Shown: positions 1-8,751 of the stretch, one piece after another
Layout of the letters: each line of letters begins with the position of its first letter
Position numbering within the stretch: position 1 is the stretch's first letter
Origin: Streptomyces sp. CNQ-509
GTDB lineage: Bacteria > Actinomycetota > Actinomycetes > Streptomycetales > Streptomycetaceae
Direction: 5' to 3'
Length of the DNA: 64,000 nucleotides
NCBI RefSeq assembly: GCF_001011035.1
Contig: NZ_CP011492.1
Location: 806,001-870,000 of the forward strand
Notes under the pieces: model-generated
Databases searched by the model: none
Told to the model about the DNA's origin: nothing
What the model saw: only the letters and a program-made list of their open reading frames with translations
Position numbers and translations under genes: made by a program

Positions 1-524
1 GGCTCGTCGGTGGCGACCTCGGGCGCGAGGTCCGCGCCCTTCATCTGCTCCTGCACCCGCACCCTGGCGAGCATCGCGTCGGGGTCCGCGATCCGGTCGC
101 CGGAGAAGATCCCGACGCGCATGGCGCCGCGCTCGCGCAGGTGCCGGGTGATCGCCCGGGTGTCGACGCCGGAGATCCCGACGACGCCCTGGCGGCGCAG
201 CTCCTCGTCGAGGGAGCGGGTGGCCCGCCAGCTGGAGGGGACGCGGGCGGGGTCGCGCACGACGTAGCCGGAGACCCAGATGCGGGCGGACTCGGCGTCC
301 TCGTCGTTGACGCCGGTGTTGCCGACGTGCGGGGCGGTCATGACGACGACCTGGCGGTGGTACGAGGGGTCGGTCAGGGTCTCCTGGTAGCCGGTCATGC
401 CGGTGGAGAACACGGCTTCGCCGAAGGTCTCCCCCGTCGCTCCGTAGGCGCGGCCGCGGAAGCTGCGGCCGTCTTCGAGGACGAGTACGGCGGGGCTGTC
501 CTGGCCGCGGTGGGCTGCGGTCAT
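1..524 (-). CDS. carA: Carbamoyl-phosphate synthase small subunit, N-terminal part
   Basis: Glutamine amidotransferase subunit that supplies ammonia for carbamoyl phosphate in pyrimidine and arginine synthesis. Only the first 174 codons are present; the gene runs off the left edge, so the C-terminal class I GATase domain with its Cys-His-Glu triad is not visible. The visible part is the CarA N-terminal domain, including [18 protein letters not shown] (about residues 31-48), which is diagnostic of the family. The ATG overlaps the stop of the upstream PH-like gene by ATGA, so it belongs to the pyr operon and is probably translationally coupled. carB would be expected next, beyond the window. 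Confidence 0.93.
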   Translation of the reverse strand, partial: MTAAHRGQDSPAVLVLEDGRSFRGRAYGATGETFGEAVFSTGMTGYQETLTDPSYHRQVVVMTAPHVGNTGVNDEDAESARIWVSGYVVRDPARVPSSWRATRSLDEELRRQGVVGISGVDTRAITRHLRERGAMRVGIFSGDRIADPDAMLARVRVQEQMKGADLAPEVATDE

Positions 525-1126
525 CGTGTGCCTTCCGTGGTGGTGCTGTCTGCGGTGCTCGCGGCGGCGTCGGCGGGAGCGTTCTCGGTCGTCCGGGCGC
601 CGAGCGCCGCCACCCAGGCGGCGTGCTCGGCGGCGTGGTCTGAGCGGAACCCGGAGTCGTACTCCGCGCCGCCGTGGGCCCAGGTGACCACCAGCAGGCC
701 GCCCTCGGTGAGGACCTTGCCCGCGATGGCCTTGTCGAGCCGGGCGCCGCGCAGGTGCGCGGCGGGGACGAAGAAGTCTGCGGCCCCCGGGCGTACGACC
801 GCCAGGCCCTGCTCGGTGAGGGTCAGCTCGACGCGGCTGCGTACGCCCAGGCCGTGGGCGACGATGCGGTCGAGCCACTGCCCGGCGGCGGTCGTGCCGT
901 GGTAGCGGCCGGTGAGCTCCAGCCGTACCTCCCCCGTCTCCTCGGGGATCGCGGGCAGGTCCGGAATGCCGGACTGGAGCTGGCCGCGCCACTTCCAGCC
1001 CTCGCGCATCAGCCAGTAGACGAGCGCGATGAAGAGGATCAGGCCGACGACCCAGCCGATGCGCGCCGCCCAGTCGGTCACCGGCTGCGACCGCGGCTCC
1101 TCGGCGAGGAGGGTGGCGAGCCTCAT
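521..1126 (-). CDS. PH-like membrane protein of the pyr operon
   Basis: A 201-residue protein with one predicted membrane segment near residues 26-43 ([19 protein letters not shown]), followed by a soluble domain resembling the bacterial PH-like domain seen at this position in actinobacterial pyr operons. The last 30 residues are Ala/Thr-rich and probably disordered. It sits between pyrC and carA with ATGA overlaps on both sides, so it is co-translated with pyrimidine enzymes. It has no enzymatic motif, and its role in pyrimidine synthesis is unknown; a membrane anchor or scaffold is only a guess. Confidence 0.85.
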   Translation of the reverse strand: MRLATLLAEEPRSQPVTDWAARIGWVVGLILFIALVYWLMREGWKWRGQLQSGIPDLPAIPEETGEVRLELTGRYHGTTAAGQWLDRIVAHGLGVRSRVELTLTEQGLAVVRPGAADFFVPAAHLRGARLDKAIAGKVLTEGGLLVVTWAHGGAEYDSGFRSDHAAEHAAWVAALGARTTENAPADAAASTADSTTTEGTR

Positions 1127-2418
1127 ACGGGCTCACCTCCGGCGAGGGTGGCCCGGCCGCGCAGGAAGGTGTGCGTGACCCGGCCGGGCAGCTCGCGGCC
1201 CGCGTACGGGGTGTTGCGGCTGCGGGAGACGAAGCTGTGCGGATCCACCCGGCCACGGTAGGCCGGATCGAGCAGGGTGAGGTTGGCGGGCTCGCCGGGG
1301 GCGACGGGGCGGCCGTGGCCGTCGAGGCGGCCGATGGCGGCGGGGCGGAAGGACATCCGGTCGGCGACGCCCGGCCAGTCGAGCAGCCCGGTGTCGACCA
1401 TCGTCTGCTGCACGACGGACAACGCCGTCTCCAGGCCGACCATGCCCATGGCGGCGGCGGCCCACTCGCAGTCCTTGTCCTCCTGCGGGTGGGGGGCGTG
1501 GTCGGTGGCGACGCAGTCGATGGTGCCGTCGGCCAGCGCCTCGCGCAGGGCGCGTACGTCGGTCTCGGTGCGCAGCGGCGGGTTGACCTTGTAGACGGGG
1601 TCGTAGGAGCGGACCAGCTCGTCGGTGAGGAGCAGGTGGTGCGGCGTGACCTCGGCGGTGACCCGCCAGCCCTTGGACTTCGCCCAGCGCACGATCTCCA
1701 CCGAGCCGGCGGTGGACAGGTGGCAGACGTGCACGCGGGAGTCGACGTGGGCGGCGAGCAGCACGTCCCGGGCGATGACCGACTCCTCGGCCGCGGCGGG
1801 CCAGCCGCCGAGGCCCAGCTCGGCGGAGACGACGCCCTCGTTCATCTGGGCGCCCTCGGTCAGCCGCGGCTCCTGCGCATGCTGCGCGACGACGCCGTCG
1901 AACGCCTTCACGTACTCCAGCGCCCTGCGCATGATCACGGCGTCGTCCACGCACTTGCCGTCGTCGGAGAAGACCACGACGCCGGCCGCGGACTCGTGCA
2001 TGGCGCCCAGCTCGGCGAGCTGCTTGCCCTCCAGGCCCACGGTGACGGCGCCGACCGGCTGCACGTCGCAGTAGCCGGACTCGCGGCCGAGCCGCCAGAC
2101 CTGCTCCACGACGCCCGCGGTGTCGGCGACGGGGAAGGTGTTGGCCATCGCGTGGACGGCGGTGAAGCCGCCCTTCGCGGCGGCGCGGGTGCCGGTCAGG
2201 ACGGTCTCGGAGTCCTCGCGGCCGGGCTCGCGCAGGTGGGTGTGGAGGTCGACCAGGCCGGGCAGCAGGATCCGCCCGGCGGCCTCGACCACCTCGGCGC
2301 CGCCGGCCGGCAGCGCCACGCCGGGCCCGGCGACCTCGGCGACGGTCTCGCCGTCGATCAGGACGTCCCGGGCCTCGCCGCCGAGGATCTTCGCGCCGCG
2401 GATCAGGGTCTTGCTCAT
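1123..2418 (-). CDS. pyrC: Dihydroorotase
   Basis: Zinc amidohydrolase that cyclises carbamoyl aspartate to dihydroorotate, the third step of de novo UMP synthesis. At 431 residues it is the class I, Bacillus-type length. The metal motif [10 protein letters not shown] gives His59 and His61, and ATDHAPH in the C-terminal half supplies the conserved aspartate. The ATG overlaps the pyrB stop (ATGA), which fixes the start, although the open frame extends much further upstream inside pyrB. Its own stop overlaps the next gene by ATGA. Confidence 0.96.
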   Translation of the reverse strand: MSKTLIRGAKILGGEARDVLIDGETVAEVAGPGVALPAGGAEVVEAAGRILLPGLVDLHTHLREPGREDSETVLTGTRAAAKGGFTAVHAMANTFPVADTAGVVEQVWRLGRESGYCDVQPVGAVTVGLEGKQLAELGAMHESAAGVVVFSDDGKCVDDAVIMRRALEYVKAFDGVVAQHAQEPRLTEGAQMNEGVVSAELGLGGWPAAAEESVIARDVLLAAHVDSRVHVCHLSTAGSVEIVRWAKSKGWRVTAEVTPHHLLLTDELVRSYDPVYKVNPPLRTETDVRALREALADGTIDCVATDHAPHPQEDKDCEWAAAAMGMVGLETALSVVQQTMVDTGLLDWPGVADRMSFRPAAIGRLDGHGRPVAPGEPANLTLLDPAYRGRVDPHSFVSRSRNTPYAGRELPGRVTHTFLRGRATLAGGEPV

Positions 2419-3422
2419 CGGTCGGTCTCCTCGGTGCGTGCGGTGGTCGGGGCGGGGGTGGCGGCCGGGGCTGCCGCGGGGGCCTCGCCCGGTGCGCCGC
2501 CGAGCAGCAGGTAGAGCACGGCCATGCGGATGGAGACGCCGTTGGCGACCTGCTCGACGGCGGTGCAGCGGGGCGAGTCGGCGACTTCGGCGGTGATCTC
2601 CATACCGCGGTTCATCGGGCCCGGGTGCATGACGAGGGCGTGCTCGGGCATGCGCGCCATCCGGTCGCCGTCGAGGCCGTAGCGGCGGGCGTACTCCCGC
2701 TCGGTGGGGAAGAACGCGGCGTTCATCCGCTCCCGCTGCACCCGCAGCATCATCACGCCGTCGGACTTCGGCAGCACGGCGTCCAGGTCGTACGAGACCT
2801 CGCACGGCCAGCTCTCCACGCCGACCGGCACCAGCGTGGGCGGCGCGACCAGGGTGACCTCGGCGCCGAGGGTGTGCAGCAGCAGCACGTTCGAGCGGGC
2901 GACCCGGCTGTGCAGGATGTCGCCGACGACCGTGATCCGGCGGCCGTCGAGCCCGCCGCCGGTGCCGGGCGCCAGGTGGCGGCGCATGGTGAAGGCGTCG
3001 AGGAGGGCCTGCGTGGGGTGCTCGTGGGTGCCGTCGCCCGCGTTGACGACGGAGCCGTTGATCCAGCCGGAGGTGGCCAGCCGGTGCGGGGCGCCGGAGT
3101 CGTGGTGGCGGATGACGACGGCGTCGGCGCCCATGGCCTCCAGGGTCAGGGCGGTGTCCTTCAGGGACTCGCCCTTGGAGACCGACGAGCCCTTGGCGGA
3201 GAAGTTGATGACGTCGGCGGAGAGCCGCTTGGCGGCGGCTTCGAAGGAGATGCGGGTGCGGGTGGAGTCCTCGTAGAAGAGGTTGACCACGGTGCGGCCG
3301 CGCAGGGTGGGCAGCTTCTTGATGGGCCGGTCCGCGATCCGGGCCAGCTCCTCGGCGGTGTCGAGGATCAGCACGGCGTCGTCGCGGGACAGGTCGGCGG
3401 CCGAGATGAGATGGCGCTTCAC
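2415..3422 (-). CDS. pyrB: Aspartate carbamoyltransferase catalytic subunit
   Basis: Transfers the carbamoyl group to aspartate, the committed step of pyrimidine synthesis. The 335-residue product carries the carbamoyl-phosphate loop STRTR at about residues 53-57 ([11 protein letters not shown]) and HPTQAL in the middle. I chose the GTG at 3422 (product begins [11 protein letters not shown]), because CGGAG lies 8 bases upstream; longer in-frame starts give an extension untypical of the family. It follows pyrR after 93 bp and overlaps pyrC by ATGA. No pyrI is seen, as expected in Gram-positives. Confidence 0.95.
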   Translation of the reverse strand: MKRHLISAADLSRDDAVLILDTAEELARIADRPIKKLPTLRGRTVVNLFYEDSTRTRISFEAAAKRLSADVINFSAKGSSVSKGESLKDTALTLEAMGADAVVIRHHDSGAPHRLATSGWINGSVVNAGDGTHEHPTQALLDAFTMRRHLAPGTGGGLDGRRITVVGDILHSRVARSNVLLLHTLGAEVTLVAPPTLVPVGVESWPCEVSYDLDAVLPKSDGVMMLRVQRERMNAAFFPTEREYARRYGLDGDRMARMPEHALVMHPGPMNRGMEITAEVADSPRCTAVEQVANGVSIRMAVLYLLLGGAPGEAPAAAPAATPAPTTARTEETDR

Positions 3423-3515
3423 TGGGATGCTCCGGGGTGTCGTGGGTACGGCGGGTCGCGCGCCGCGGCTCACGGGGGCGTACGCCCCCGGCGGCCGGCG
3501 GCCGGGGCAGGCGTC

Positions 3516-4076
3516 CTACTTGGAGCCGAGCAGCACGGCGTCGCGGCCGTCTTCCTCGGTGAGCTGGACGCGGACCGTCTCCCGCAGCGACGTGGGGAGG
3601 TTCTTGCCGACGTAGTCGGCGCGGATGGGCAGCTCGCGGTGGCCGCGGTCGACGAGGACGGCGAGCTGTACCGCCCGCGGCCTGCCGATGTCGTTCAGCG
3701 CGTCGAGCGCGGCGCGGATCGTGCGTCCGGAGAAGAGCACGTCGTCCACGAGCACCACCAGCCGGCCGTCGATCCCCTCCGCGGGGATGTCGGTGCGGGC
3801 GAGCGCGCGGGGCGGGCCCATGCGCAGATCGTCGCGGTACATCGTGATGTCGAGCGAGCCGACGCCCGACTGGCCGAACTTGCTGCCGGTGATCTCTTCG
3901 AGCTTCGCGGCGAGCCGGTGGCCGAGCCACACGCCGCGGGTCGGGATGCCCAGGAGCACCACGTCGTGGGCGCCTTTGGTGCGCTCCACGATCTCGTGCG
4001 CGATGCGGGTCAGCACCCGCTGGATGTCCGGCGCCTCCAGCACGGGCCGCGCCGGTTCAGGGCTGTGCGTGTCCAT
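3516..4076 (-). CDS. pyrR: Pyr operon RNA-binding regulator / uracil phosphoribosyltransferase
   Basis: First gene of the pyr operon, 186 residues. PyrR binds pyr mRNA in response to UMP and also has uracil phosphoribosyltransferase activity. The PRPP-binding motif [13 protein letters not shown] lies at residues 107-119, and the rest matches the PyrR family at full length. A strong purine-rich ribosome site (AAGGGGG) precedes the ATG. The leader contains a PyrR-loop hairpin immediately upstream of that site, so PyrR probably represses its own operon, plausibly at translation initiation as described for mycobacterial pyr operons. Confidence 0.95.
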   Translation of the reverse strand: MDTHSPEPARPVLEAPDIQRVLTRIAHEIVERTKGAHDVVLLGIPTRGVWLGHRLAAKLEEITGSKFGQSGVGSLDITMYRDDLRMGPPRALARTDIPAEGIDGRLVVLVDDVLFSGRTIRAALDALNDIGRPRAVQLAVLVDRGHRELPIRADYVGKNLPTSLRETVRVQLTEEDGRDAVLLGSK

Positions 4077-4094
4077 ACGAAAAGGACCCCCTTC

Positions 4095-4112
4095 CCCGCC
4101 TCACAGGACGGG
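4095..4112 (-). promoter_or_regulatory. PyrR-binding hairpin in the pyr leader
   Basis: Read on the minus strand the RNA is CCCGUCCUGUGAGGCGGG. A CCCG/CGGG stem closes the loop UCCUGUGAGG, which fits the PyrR recognition consensus UCCNGNGAGG. It ends only a few bases before the pyrR Shine-Dalgarno AAGGGGG. I see no run of U residues or clear intrinsic terminator in the leader, so a block to ribosome loading is more likely than Bacillus-type attenuation. The site is read from sequence; the mechanism is inferred. Confidence 0.72.
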
Positions 4113-4237
4113 CGTTAAAGGACGTCAGGTCCCCTCTACCGTAACAGCGCGGCCGGACACCACCGCCGCCGGGGCTCCGCCGCTCCACCGCCGCGCGCGC
4201 ACCACCCCGATGGGTGGCGACCGGATGAATCTTCCGC

Positions 4238-4267
4238 TTGACGAAGCCAAGTTACGCTGCGTAACCT
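4238..4267 (+). promoter_or_regulatory. Candidate sigma-70-type promoter of bldD
   Basis: TTGACG (4238-4243), an 18-bp spacer and TAACCT (4262-4267) make a good vegetative-type promoter, placing the transcript start roughly 30 bases before the bldD ATG. The -10 element lies inside the palindrome at 4261-4280, so a repressor bound there would block RNA polymerase. Confidence 0.6.
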
Positions 4268-4280
4268 CACAGTGAGTTAC
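4261..4280. promoter_or_regulatory. Palindromic operator, probable BldD autoregulatory site
   Basis: GTAACCTCACAGTGAGTTAC contains the perfect inverted repeat CTCAC-A-GTGAG, extended by GTAA and TTAC arms. It overlaps the -10 box of bldD. BldD is known to repress its own gene through a pseudo-palindrome containing TNAC and GTNA half-sites, and this sequence fits. The assignment to BldD is inferred from position and motif. Confidence 0.65.
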
Positions 4281-4303
4281 CAGACTGTCGTCCGGGGAGC
4301 CAT

Positions 4304-4807
4304 ATGTCCAGCGAATACGCCAAACAGCTCGGGGCCAAGCTCCGGGGCATCCGTACCCAGCAGGGCCTCTCACTGCACGGCGTGGAGGAGAAGTCCCAGG
4401 GGCGCTGGAAGGCCGTCGTCGTCGGGTCGTACGAGCGCGGGGACCGTGCGGTCACCGTGCAGCGCCTGGCGGAGCTGGCGGACTTCTACGGGGTGCCGGT
4501 GCAGGAGCTTCTCCCGGGTTCGGCGCCCGGCGGGGCCGCGGAGCCGCCGCCGAAGCTCGTGCTGGACCTGGAGCGCCTGGCCCAGATCCCCGCGGAGAAG
4601 GCGGGCCCGCTGCAGCGCTATGCGGCGACGATCCAGAGCCAGCGCGGGGACTACAACGGCAAGGTCCTCTCCATCCGCCAGGACGACCTGCGCACGCTCG
4701 CCGTGATCTACGACCAGTCCCCCTCGGTGCTGACCGAGCAGCTCATCGGCTGGGGTGTCCTGGACGCCGACGCCCGCCGCGCCGTCGTGGTGCACGAAGA
4801 CGCCTGA
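4304..4807 (+). CDS. bldD: Developmental master regulator BldD (c-di-GMP-responsive)
   Basis: DNA-binding repressor that holds back sporulation genes while cyclic di-GMP is high. The 167-residue protein has an N-terminal XRE-type helix-turn-helix (about residues 9-68), a short linker and the C-terminal c-di-GMP domain. The ligand motif is intact, with R114-G-D116 and R125-Q-D-D128 at the positions known from the Streptomyces coelicolor protein, so it should bind the c-di-GMP tetramer and dimerise. GGGGAG precedes the ATG. It is a single gene with its own promoter and operator, convergent with nusB. Confidence 0.97.
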   Translation: MSSEYAKQLGAKLRGIRTQQGLSLHGVEEKSQGRWKAVVVGSYERGDRAVTVQRLAELADFYGVPVQELLPGSAPGGAAEPPPKLVLDLERLAQIPAEKAGPLQRYAATIQSQRGDYNGKVLSIRQDDLRTLAVIYDQSPSVLTEQLIGWGVLDADARRAVVVHEDA

Positions 4808-4830
4808 CTCTCGCCTCACCTGCAGAAACG

Positions 4831-4882
4831 TGCCGCCGTCGGCGGACCGGGCCCGTCCGGGCCCGGTCCGCCGACGGCGGCA
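4831..4882. terminator. Bidirectional terminator between bldD and nusB
   Basis: A 25-bp perfect inverted repeat (4831-4855 with 4858-4882) and a 2-base loop lies between the convergent stops of bldD and nusB. It has no T-run, which is common for GC-rich actinomycete terminators. It could serve both strands. Confidence 0.8.
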
Positions 4883-4907
4883 GTCCGCGTAGGAGGCGCG
4901 CGGGGCG

Positions 4908-5588
4908 CTAGCCGGCGTCGGACCGTGCGCCGTCCGGCACGTCCTCCGCCGGGGGGGCTCCGGGCACCTGCTCCGCCGCGGCGCCACCGGAGTCCCCGGT
5001 GGCCGCGGCGTCGCCGCTCTCGTCCCGCGCCGCGCTCCGGCTCCCGTCGGCTGCCGTGTCACGGCCCGGGTCCGCACCGGCATCCCGGGGCGCCGACGCG
5101 CCGACCGCGTCCGCTCCCGGCTCCGGGACCGCCTCCGCTGCCGCCGCCGGGCCCTCGTCCGTGTCCCTGCGCAGCCGCGGCTTCAGCTCCTGGAGCCGGC
5201 CCAGGAGGCCGTTGACGAAGCCCGGGGAGTCGTCCGTGGAGAACTCCTTGGTGAGCTGCACCGCCTCGTCGATCGCCACCGCGTCGGGCGTCTCGTCCTC
5301 CCAGATCAGCTCGTACGCCCCCAGACGCAGGATGCTGCGGTCCACCACCGGCATCCGGTCCAGGGTCCAGCCGACCGAGTACGAGCTCAGCAGCTCGTCG
5401 ATCCGGGCGGCGTGTTCCGCGTAGCCCTCGACCAGCCGCCGGGTGAAGTCGCCGACCGGCGGCTGCCGGGGATCGGTCCGCCCCAGCCGGATCCAGTCCT
5501 CCAGCACCTGCCCCGCGGGCGCGCCGCGCTGGTCGGACTCGAAGATGATCTGGAACGCGCGCTTGCGCGCCGTGTTCCGTGCGGCCAC
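4908..5588 (-). CDS. nusB: Transcription antitermination factor NusB with long acidic tail
   Basis: Component of the rRNA antitermination complex with NusE (S10). Residues 1-140 form the canonical all-helical NusB domain (start MAARNTARKRAFQIIFESDQ; core SILRLGAYELIWEDETPDAV). The remaining roughly 85 residues are an Ala/Asp/Gly/Pro-rich, acidic extension absent from most NusB proteins and probably disordered. The start is GTG, one base after the efp stop, so efp and nusB form one operon. The tail composition drifts from the core but keeps high third-position GC, so it is coded sequence and not a frameshift. Confidence 0.94.
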   Translation of the reverse strand: MAARNTARKRAFQIIFESDQRGAPAGQVLEDWIRLGRTDPRQPPVGDFTRRLVEGYAEHAARIDELLSSYSVGWTLDRMPVVDRSILRLGAYELIWEDETPDAVAIDEAVQLTKEFSTDDSPGFVNGLLGRLQELKPRLRRDTDEGPAAAAEAVPEPGADAVGASAPRDAGADPGRDTAADGSRSAARDESGDAAATGDSGGAAAEQVPGAPPAEDVPDGARSDAG

Positions 5589-5589
5589 G

Positions 5590-6156
5590 TCAGCCGCTCA
5601 CGCGGCCGAGGTACTCGCCGGAGCGGGTGTCGACCTTGATCTTCTCGCCCGTGGTGATGAAGAGCGGGACCTGGATGGAGAACCCGGTTTCCAGCTCGGC
5701 CGGCTTGGTGCCGCCGGTGGAGCGGTCGCCCTGCACGCCCGGGTCGGTCTGCGCGATGGTCAGCTCGACGGCCGCGGGCAGCTCGACGTAGAGCGGCGTG
5801 CCCTCGTGCAGCGCCACGGTGGTGTCGAAGCCCTCCAGCAGGTAGTTGGCGGTGTCCCCGACGGTCTTGGGGTCGATGTGGACCTGGTCGTACGTCTCCA
5901 TGTCCATGAAGACGAAGTACTCGCCGTCCTTGTACGAGAACTGCATGTCCCTGCGGTCGACGTTGGCCGTCTCGACCTTCACTCCGGCGTTGAACGTCTT
6001 GTCGACGGTCTTGCCGGAGAGCACGTTCTTCAGCTTCGTACGGACGAAGGCAGGGCCTTTGCCGGGCTTCACGTGCTGGAACTCGACGACGGACCAGAGC
6101 TGGTCGCCGTCGAGCTTGAGCACCAAGCCGTTCTTGAGGTCGTTCGTGGTGGCCAC
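5590..6156 (-). CDS. efp: Translation elongation factor P, PGKGP subfamily
   Basis: Binds between the ribosomal P and E sites and relieves stalling on polyproline. All 188 residues match EF-P: an N-terminal KOW-like domain and two OB domains, ending in the signature around [12 protein letters not shown]. The tip loop reads [10 protein letters not shown] with Lys33, the actinobacterial PGKGP type, thought to act without lysine modification. No epmA-, ymfI- or earP-like modification gene lies nearby, which fits. It is co-transcribed with nusB. Confidence 0.97.
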   Translation of the reverse strand: MATTNDLKNGLVLKLDGDQLWSVVEFQHVKPGKGPAFVRTKLKNVLSGKTVDKTFNAGVKVETANVDRRDMQFSYKDGEYFVFMDMETYDQVHIDPKTVGDTANYLLEGFDTTVALHEGTPLYVELPAAVELTIAQTDPGVQGDRSTGGTKPAELETGFSIQVPLFITTGEKIKVDTRSGEYLGRVSG

Positions 6157-6221
6157 GTCGCGAAATCTCCTGGACTGCGTGGACGACGAAGGAGGCCCGG
6201 TTCGCCCGGGACCCGGCCGGG

Positions 6222-7328
6222 TCAGAGCGCGAGCAGTTCCTTCGTCGTGATGGTGAGTAGCTCGGGACCGCCGTCCGCCGGCGAGCGGACGACGAGCGTG
6301 TCGTCGATCCGGACCCCGCCCCGGCCGGGGAGATGGACTCCCGGCTCGACGGTGACCGGCACACGAGCGTCCAGTTTACCCATCGCCCCCGGGGCCAGCC
6401 GCGGGTCCTCGTCGATTTCGAGTCCCACCCCGTGGCCGGTGAAGGGACCGACGCCGTCGCCGTGTCCGGCCGCGGTGAGCACCTGGCGCGCCGCCCGGTC
6501 CACCTCGCGGTACTCCGCGCCGGGCGTCAGCGCCTCCCGGCCGGCCCGCTGCGCGGCGAAGACCAGGTCGTACAGCTCGATCTGCCAGTCGTCGGGGGCG
6601 GTGCCGACGACGAAGGTGCGGCCGATCTCGCAGCGGTAGCCGCGGTAGCGCGCGCCCAGGCAGACGGTGAGGAAGTCGCCCTCCTCCACCCGCCGGTCGG
6701 TCGGCACGTGCCCGGCGCGGCCGGCGTGCGGCCCGGTGCCGACGGCGGTGGGGAACGCCGGCCCTTCGGCGCCGTGGTCGACCAGCCGCCGCTCCAGCTC
6801 CAGCGCCAGGTGCCGTTCCGTACGGCCGACGAGGATGGACTCCAGCAGCTCGCCCAGCGCCTGGTCGCCGATCTCGGCGGCGATCCGCAGGCAGGCGATC
6901 TCCTCGTCGTCCTTGACGAGGCGCTGCTGCTCCACGGCGCGGGAGAGGTCCATCAGCGCGAGGCGGGGCGCGACGGAGGCCAGGGCACGGTGCCGGGCCA
7001 CGGTCAGGTGGTGCTCCTCGACGGCCAGCATGGTGGCCCCGCTCGCGGCCGCGAGCCCGGTGGCCGCGACGGCGGCGTCCCCTTCGGGGCCGCCGAGGGC
7101 GTGGATCCGCAGGTCGTCGGGGTGCGGAGCGCCGGCCGGGTCCAGTGCGGGGTCGCCGGGGCGTACGAGGATGTCCTCGCCGGCGCCGAGCAGCAGGACG
7201 GCCCCCGGCGGGGCGCAGCCGGTGAGGTAGGTGATGTTCGCCGGCCGGGAGACGAGCACGGCGTCGCCGCCGGCCGCCTCGCAGTGGGAGCGCAGCCGGG
7301 TACGGCGGGCAGCGTGTACCTCGGGCAT
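6222..7328 (-). CDS. M24-family aminopeptidase P/PepQ-like protein with altered metal ligands
   Basis: A 368-residue pita-bread-fold protein: N-terminal creatinase-like domain (about 1-130) and C-terminal M24 domain. Canonical M24 peptidases need Asp, Asp, His, Glu, Glu. Here the first Asp is Cys and the second is Glu ([17 protein letters not shown]), His and the first Glu are present (TGHGVGL; VTVEPG), and the last Glu is Asp (GVRIDDT). Dipeptidase activity is therefore uncertain. TAGGCT ends 6 bases before the ATG and no Shine-Dalgarno is visible, so the mRNA may be leaderless. It lies directly upstream of efp with 65 bp between; the pairing of an Xaa-Pro peptidase relative with EF-P is common in bacteria. 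Confidence 0.85.
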   Translation of the reverse strand: MPEVHAARRTRLRSHCEAAGGDAVLVSRPANITYLTGCAPPGAVLLLGAGEDILVRPGDPALDPAGAPHPDDLRIHALGGPEGDAAVAATGLAAASGATMLAVEEHHLTVARHRALASVAPRLALMDLSRAVEQQRLVKDDEEIACLRIAAEIGDQALGELLESILVGRTERHLALELERRLVDHGAEGPAFPTAVGTGPHAGRAGHVPTDRRVEEGDFLTVCLGARYRGYRCEIGRTFVVGTAPDDWQIELYDLVFAAQRAGREALTPGAEYREVDRAARQVLTAAGHGDGVGPFTGHGVGLEIDEDPRLAPGAMGKLDARVPVTVEPGVHLPGRGGVRIDDTLVVRSPADGGPELLTITTKELLAL

Positions 7329-7341
7329 GATCCGAGCCTAG

Positions 7342-7365
7342 GGCGGCCCGGGGTCCCGGGCCGCC
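7342..7365 (-). terminator. Hairpin between the P-loop gene and the M24 gene
   Basis: GGCGGCCCGGG (7342-7352) and its exact complement (7355-7365) with a 2-base loop. It lies downstream of the gene ending at 7460 and just upstream of the candidate leaderless promoter of the M24 gene, so it probably separates the two transcripts. Confidence 0.5.
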
Positions 7366-7459
7366 GGAGCGCGTCCGTACGGGCACGGGGCCCGGCTCGG
7401 CACGGCACGCCGTCGGTACGGAGTCCGGCCCCGGCGGGCCTCGCACGGCGTGCCCCGGG

Positions 7460-8197
7460 TTACCAGGCCGGCGGGCTCGCCAGGCTGCGCCCGACGACGT
7501 CGTCGAGCATCCGTACGGTCGCGGGCACGTCGTGGTGGGAGTTGTCGATGATCGGCAGGCCGGACCCGTACCAGCCGGCCATCCGGCCGTGGATGCGGGC
7601 CACCTCCTCGTCCGCGAGCCGCCGGTTGCCGGTGCGCGCGGCGTTGCGGGCGAGGACGGACTCCAGTCCCGGCAGCAGCACCACGGGCAGCAGCCCGGGG
7701 CCGACGTGCCGCTTCCAGCCGCCGAGGCCGACCACGGGGCGGTCGGGGAAGACGGCGTCGTCGAGGATGCAGGAGATGCCGTTGGCCAGGTAGTTGCGGG
7801 CGGCGAAGCCGCAGGTGCGGCGGGCGAGACGGTACTGCGCCTCGGAGTGGTCGGTCCAGCCGGCCTGCGGGTCGGCGAAGCCGGCGCGCACCCACTCGCG
7901 TACGTCGTCGAGGCTGATGTGGGCGGTCGGCGCCCTGCGGGTGTCCGCCCAGTAGCGCGCGACGGTGGTCTTGCCGGCCCCGGCCGGGCCGATGAGGAGC
8001 ACCGCCACCGTCGGTGGCGGTGCACCGTGCGGCATGGGTGCGGGCGGCGGGCTGGGCAGGGCCACGGGGCCGCCGACCGGGAGCTTGATGTGGCCGGTCG
8101 TCTCCACCGCGTCATGCGGCCCGGCCGCCGGCGGCGGCGGACCGGCAGGGCCAGGTCTGCCCTGGGGCGGCTGCGGAACCCCCACTGCGTGCTGCAT
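7460..8197 (-). CDS. P-loop NTPase / zeta-toxin-like kinase fold protein
   Basis: A 245-residue soluble protein. Residues 1-55 are Pro/Gly-rich and probably disordered. A Walker A motif GPAGAGKTT follows at about residues 71-79, with HISLDDVREW resembling the substrate side of small-molecule kinases and zeta-type phosphotransferases. The substrate is unknown. The ATG at 8197 (MQHAVGVPQ) is preferred because AGAGGG lies 8 bases upstream; a GTG at 8206 has no usable spacing. A GTGAC-CC-GTCAC palindrome (8217-8228) sits just upstream and could be an operator. No antitoxin-like partner is adjacent. Confidence 0.78.
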   Translation of the reverse strand: MQHAVGVPQPPQGRPGPAGPPPPAAGPHDAVETTGHIKLPVGGPVALPSPPPAPMPHGAPPPTVAVLLIGPAGAGKTTVARYWADTRRAPTAHISLDDVREWVRAGFADPQAGWTDHSEAQYRLARRTCGFAARNYLANGISCILDDAVFPDRPVVGLGGWKRHVGPGLLPVVLLPGLESVLARNAARTGNRRLADEEVARIHGRMAGWYGSGLPIIDNSHHDVPATVRMLDDVVGRSLASPPAW

Positions 8198-8343
8198 CCC
8201 GTGCACCCTCTGCTCTGTGACCCGTCACGTACCGACGCCCGGCTGGTCATGGCCGTACCGCGGTCCGGGGCTGCCTTAGCCCCGCACGGTACCCGCACGA
8301 CCCGCCATGGTGGGAACGATCCTGCCAGGAGCCCCGTGCCGGC

Positions 8344-8559
8344 CTAGTCCCAGGTGTGGTTTCCGCCGAGCAGGAGGAAGTGCTCCAGCACGTCCTCCAT
8401 CGGGTCGTCGATCTGCCCCGTGCGGAGGAGGGCGAAGCTCGACCCGTTCGAGACGCTGCCGCCGTTGTAGTGCTCGTCGGCGGCGGCGACTCCTCCCTGC
8501 AGTCCCACGCCCGCCGGCGCCGCGACCATCGCGACCGCCACCCGTGCCCATACGCGCAT
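8344..8559 (-). CDS. Small secreted protein
   Basis: A 71-residue protein with a signal peptide at about residues 1-27 (MRVWARVAVAMVAAPAG, then GLQGGVAAA before DEHYNGG). The mature part is only about 44 residues, acidic, and ends GGNHTWD; it contains no cysteine. GAGGAG sits 6 bases before the ATG, a strong ribosome site. It is divergent from the kinase gene at 8752 with 192 bp between, so the two may share a control region. I do not recognise a named family; it is too small to be an enzyme and may be a secreted signal or surface peptide (inference). Confidence 0.7.
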   Translation of the reverse strand: MRVWARVAVAMVAAPAGVGLQGGVAAADEHYNGGSVSNGSSFALLRTGQIDDPMEDVLEHFLLLGGNHTWD

Positions 8560-8751
8560 ACGCGTTTCTCCTCGTCGTCGGTGTTGCCGAGTGCTTCTGA
8601 CGGAGACTCGGCGGTCCCGCCTTCCTATCCGCGGGAGGGGCGGCGAGGTTACGCCTTCGTATCGAGGAGAAGATCCGGAACTCCAATGGCGGTACGGGGC
8701 GTCTCTGTCATCCGAGCGGCGGGAGACGAAGGACCGGCGAAGGAGCGGCGG

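Noticed and set aside
1171..2514. Long plus-strand open frames opposite pyrC, pyrB, hisS, alaS and thrS
   Set aside because: They are shadows produced by high GC third positions; their products are low-complexity Arg/Ala/Gly/His sequences, and the opposite strand encodes clear enzymes.
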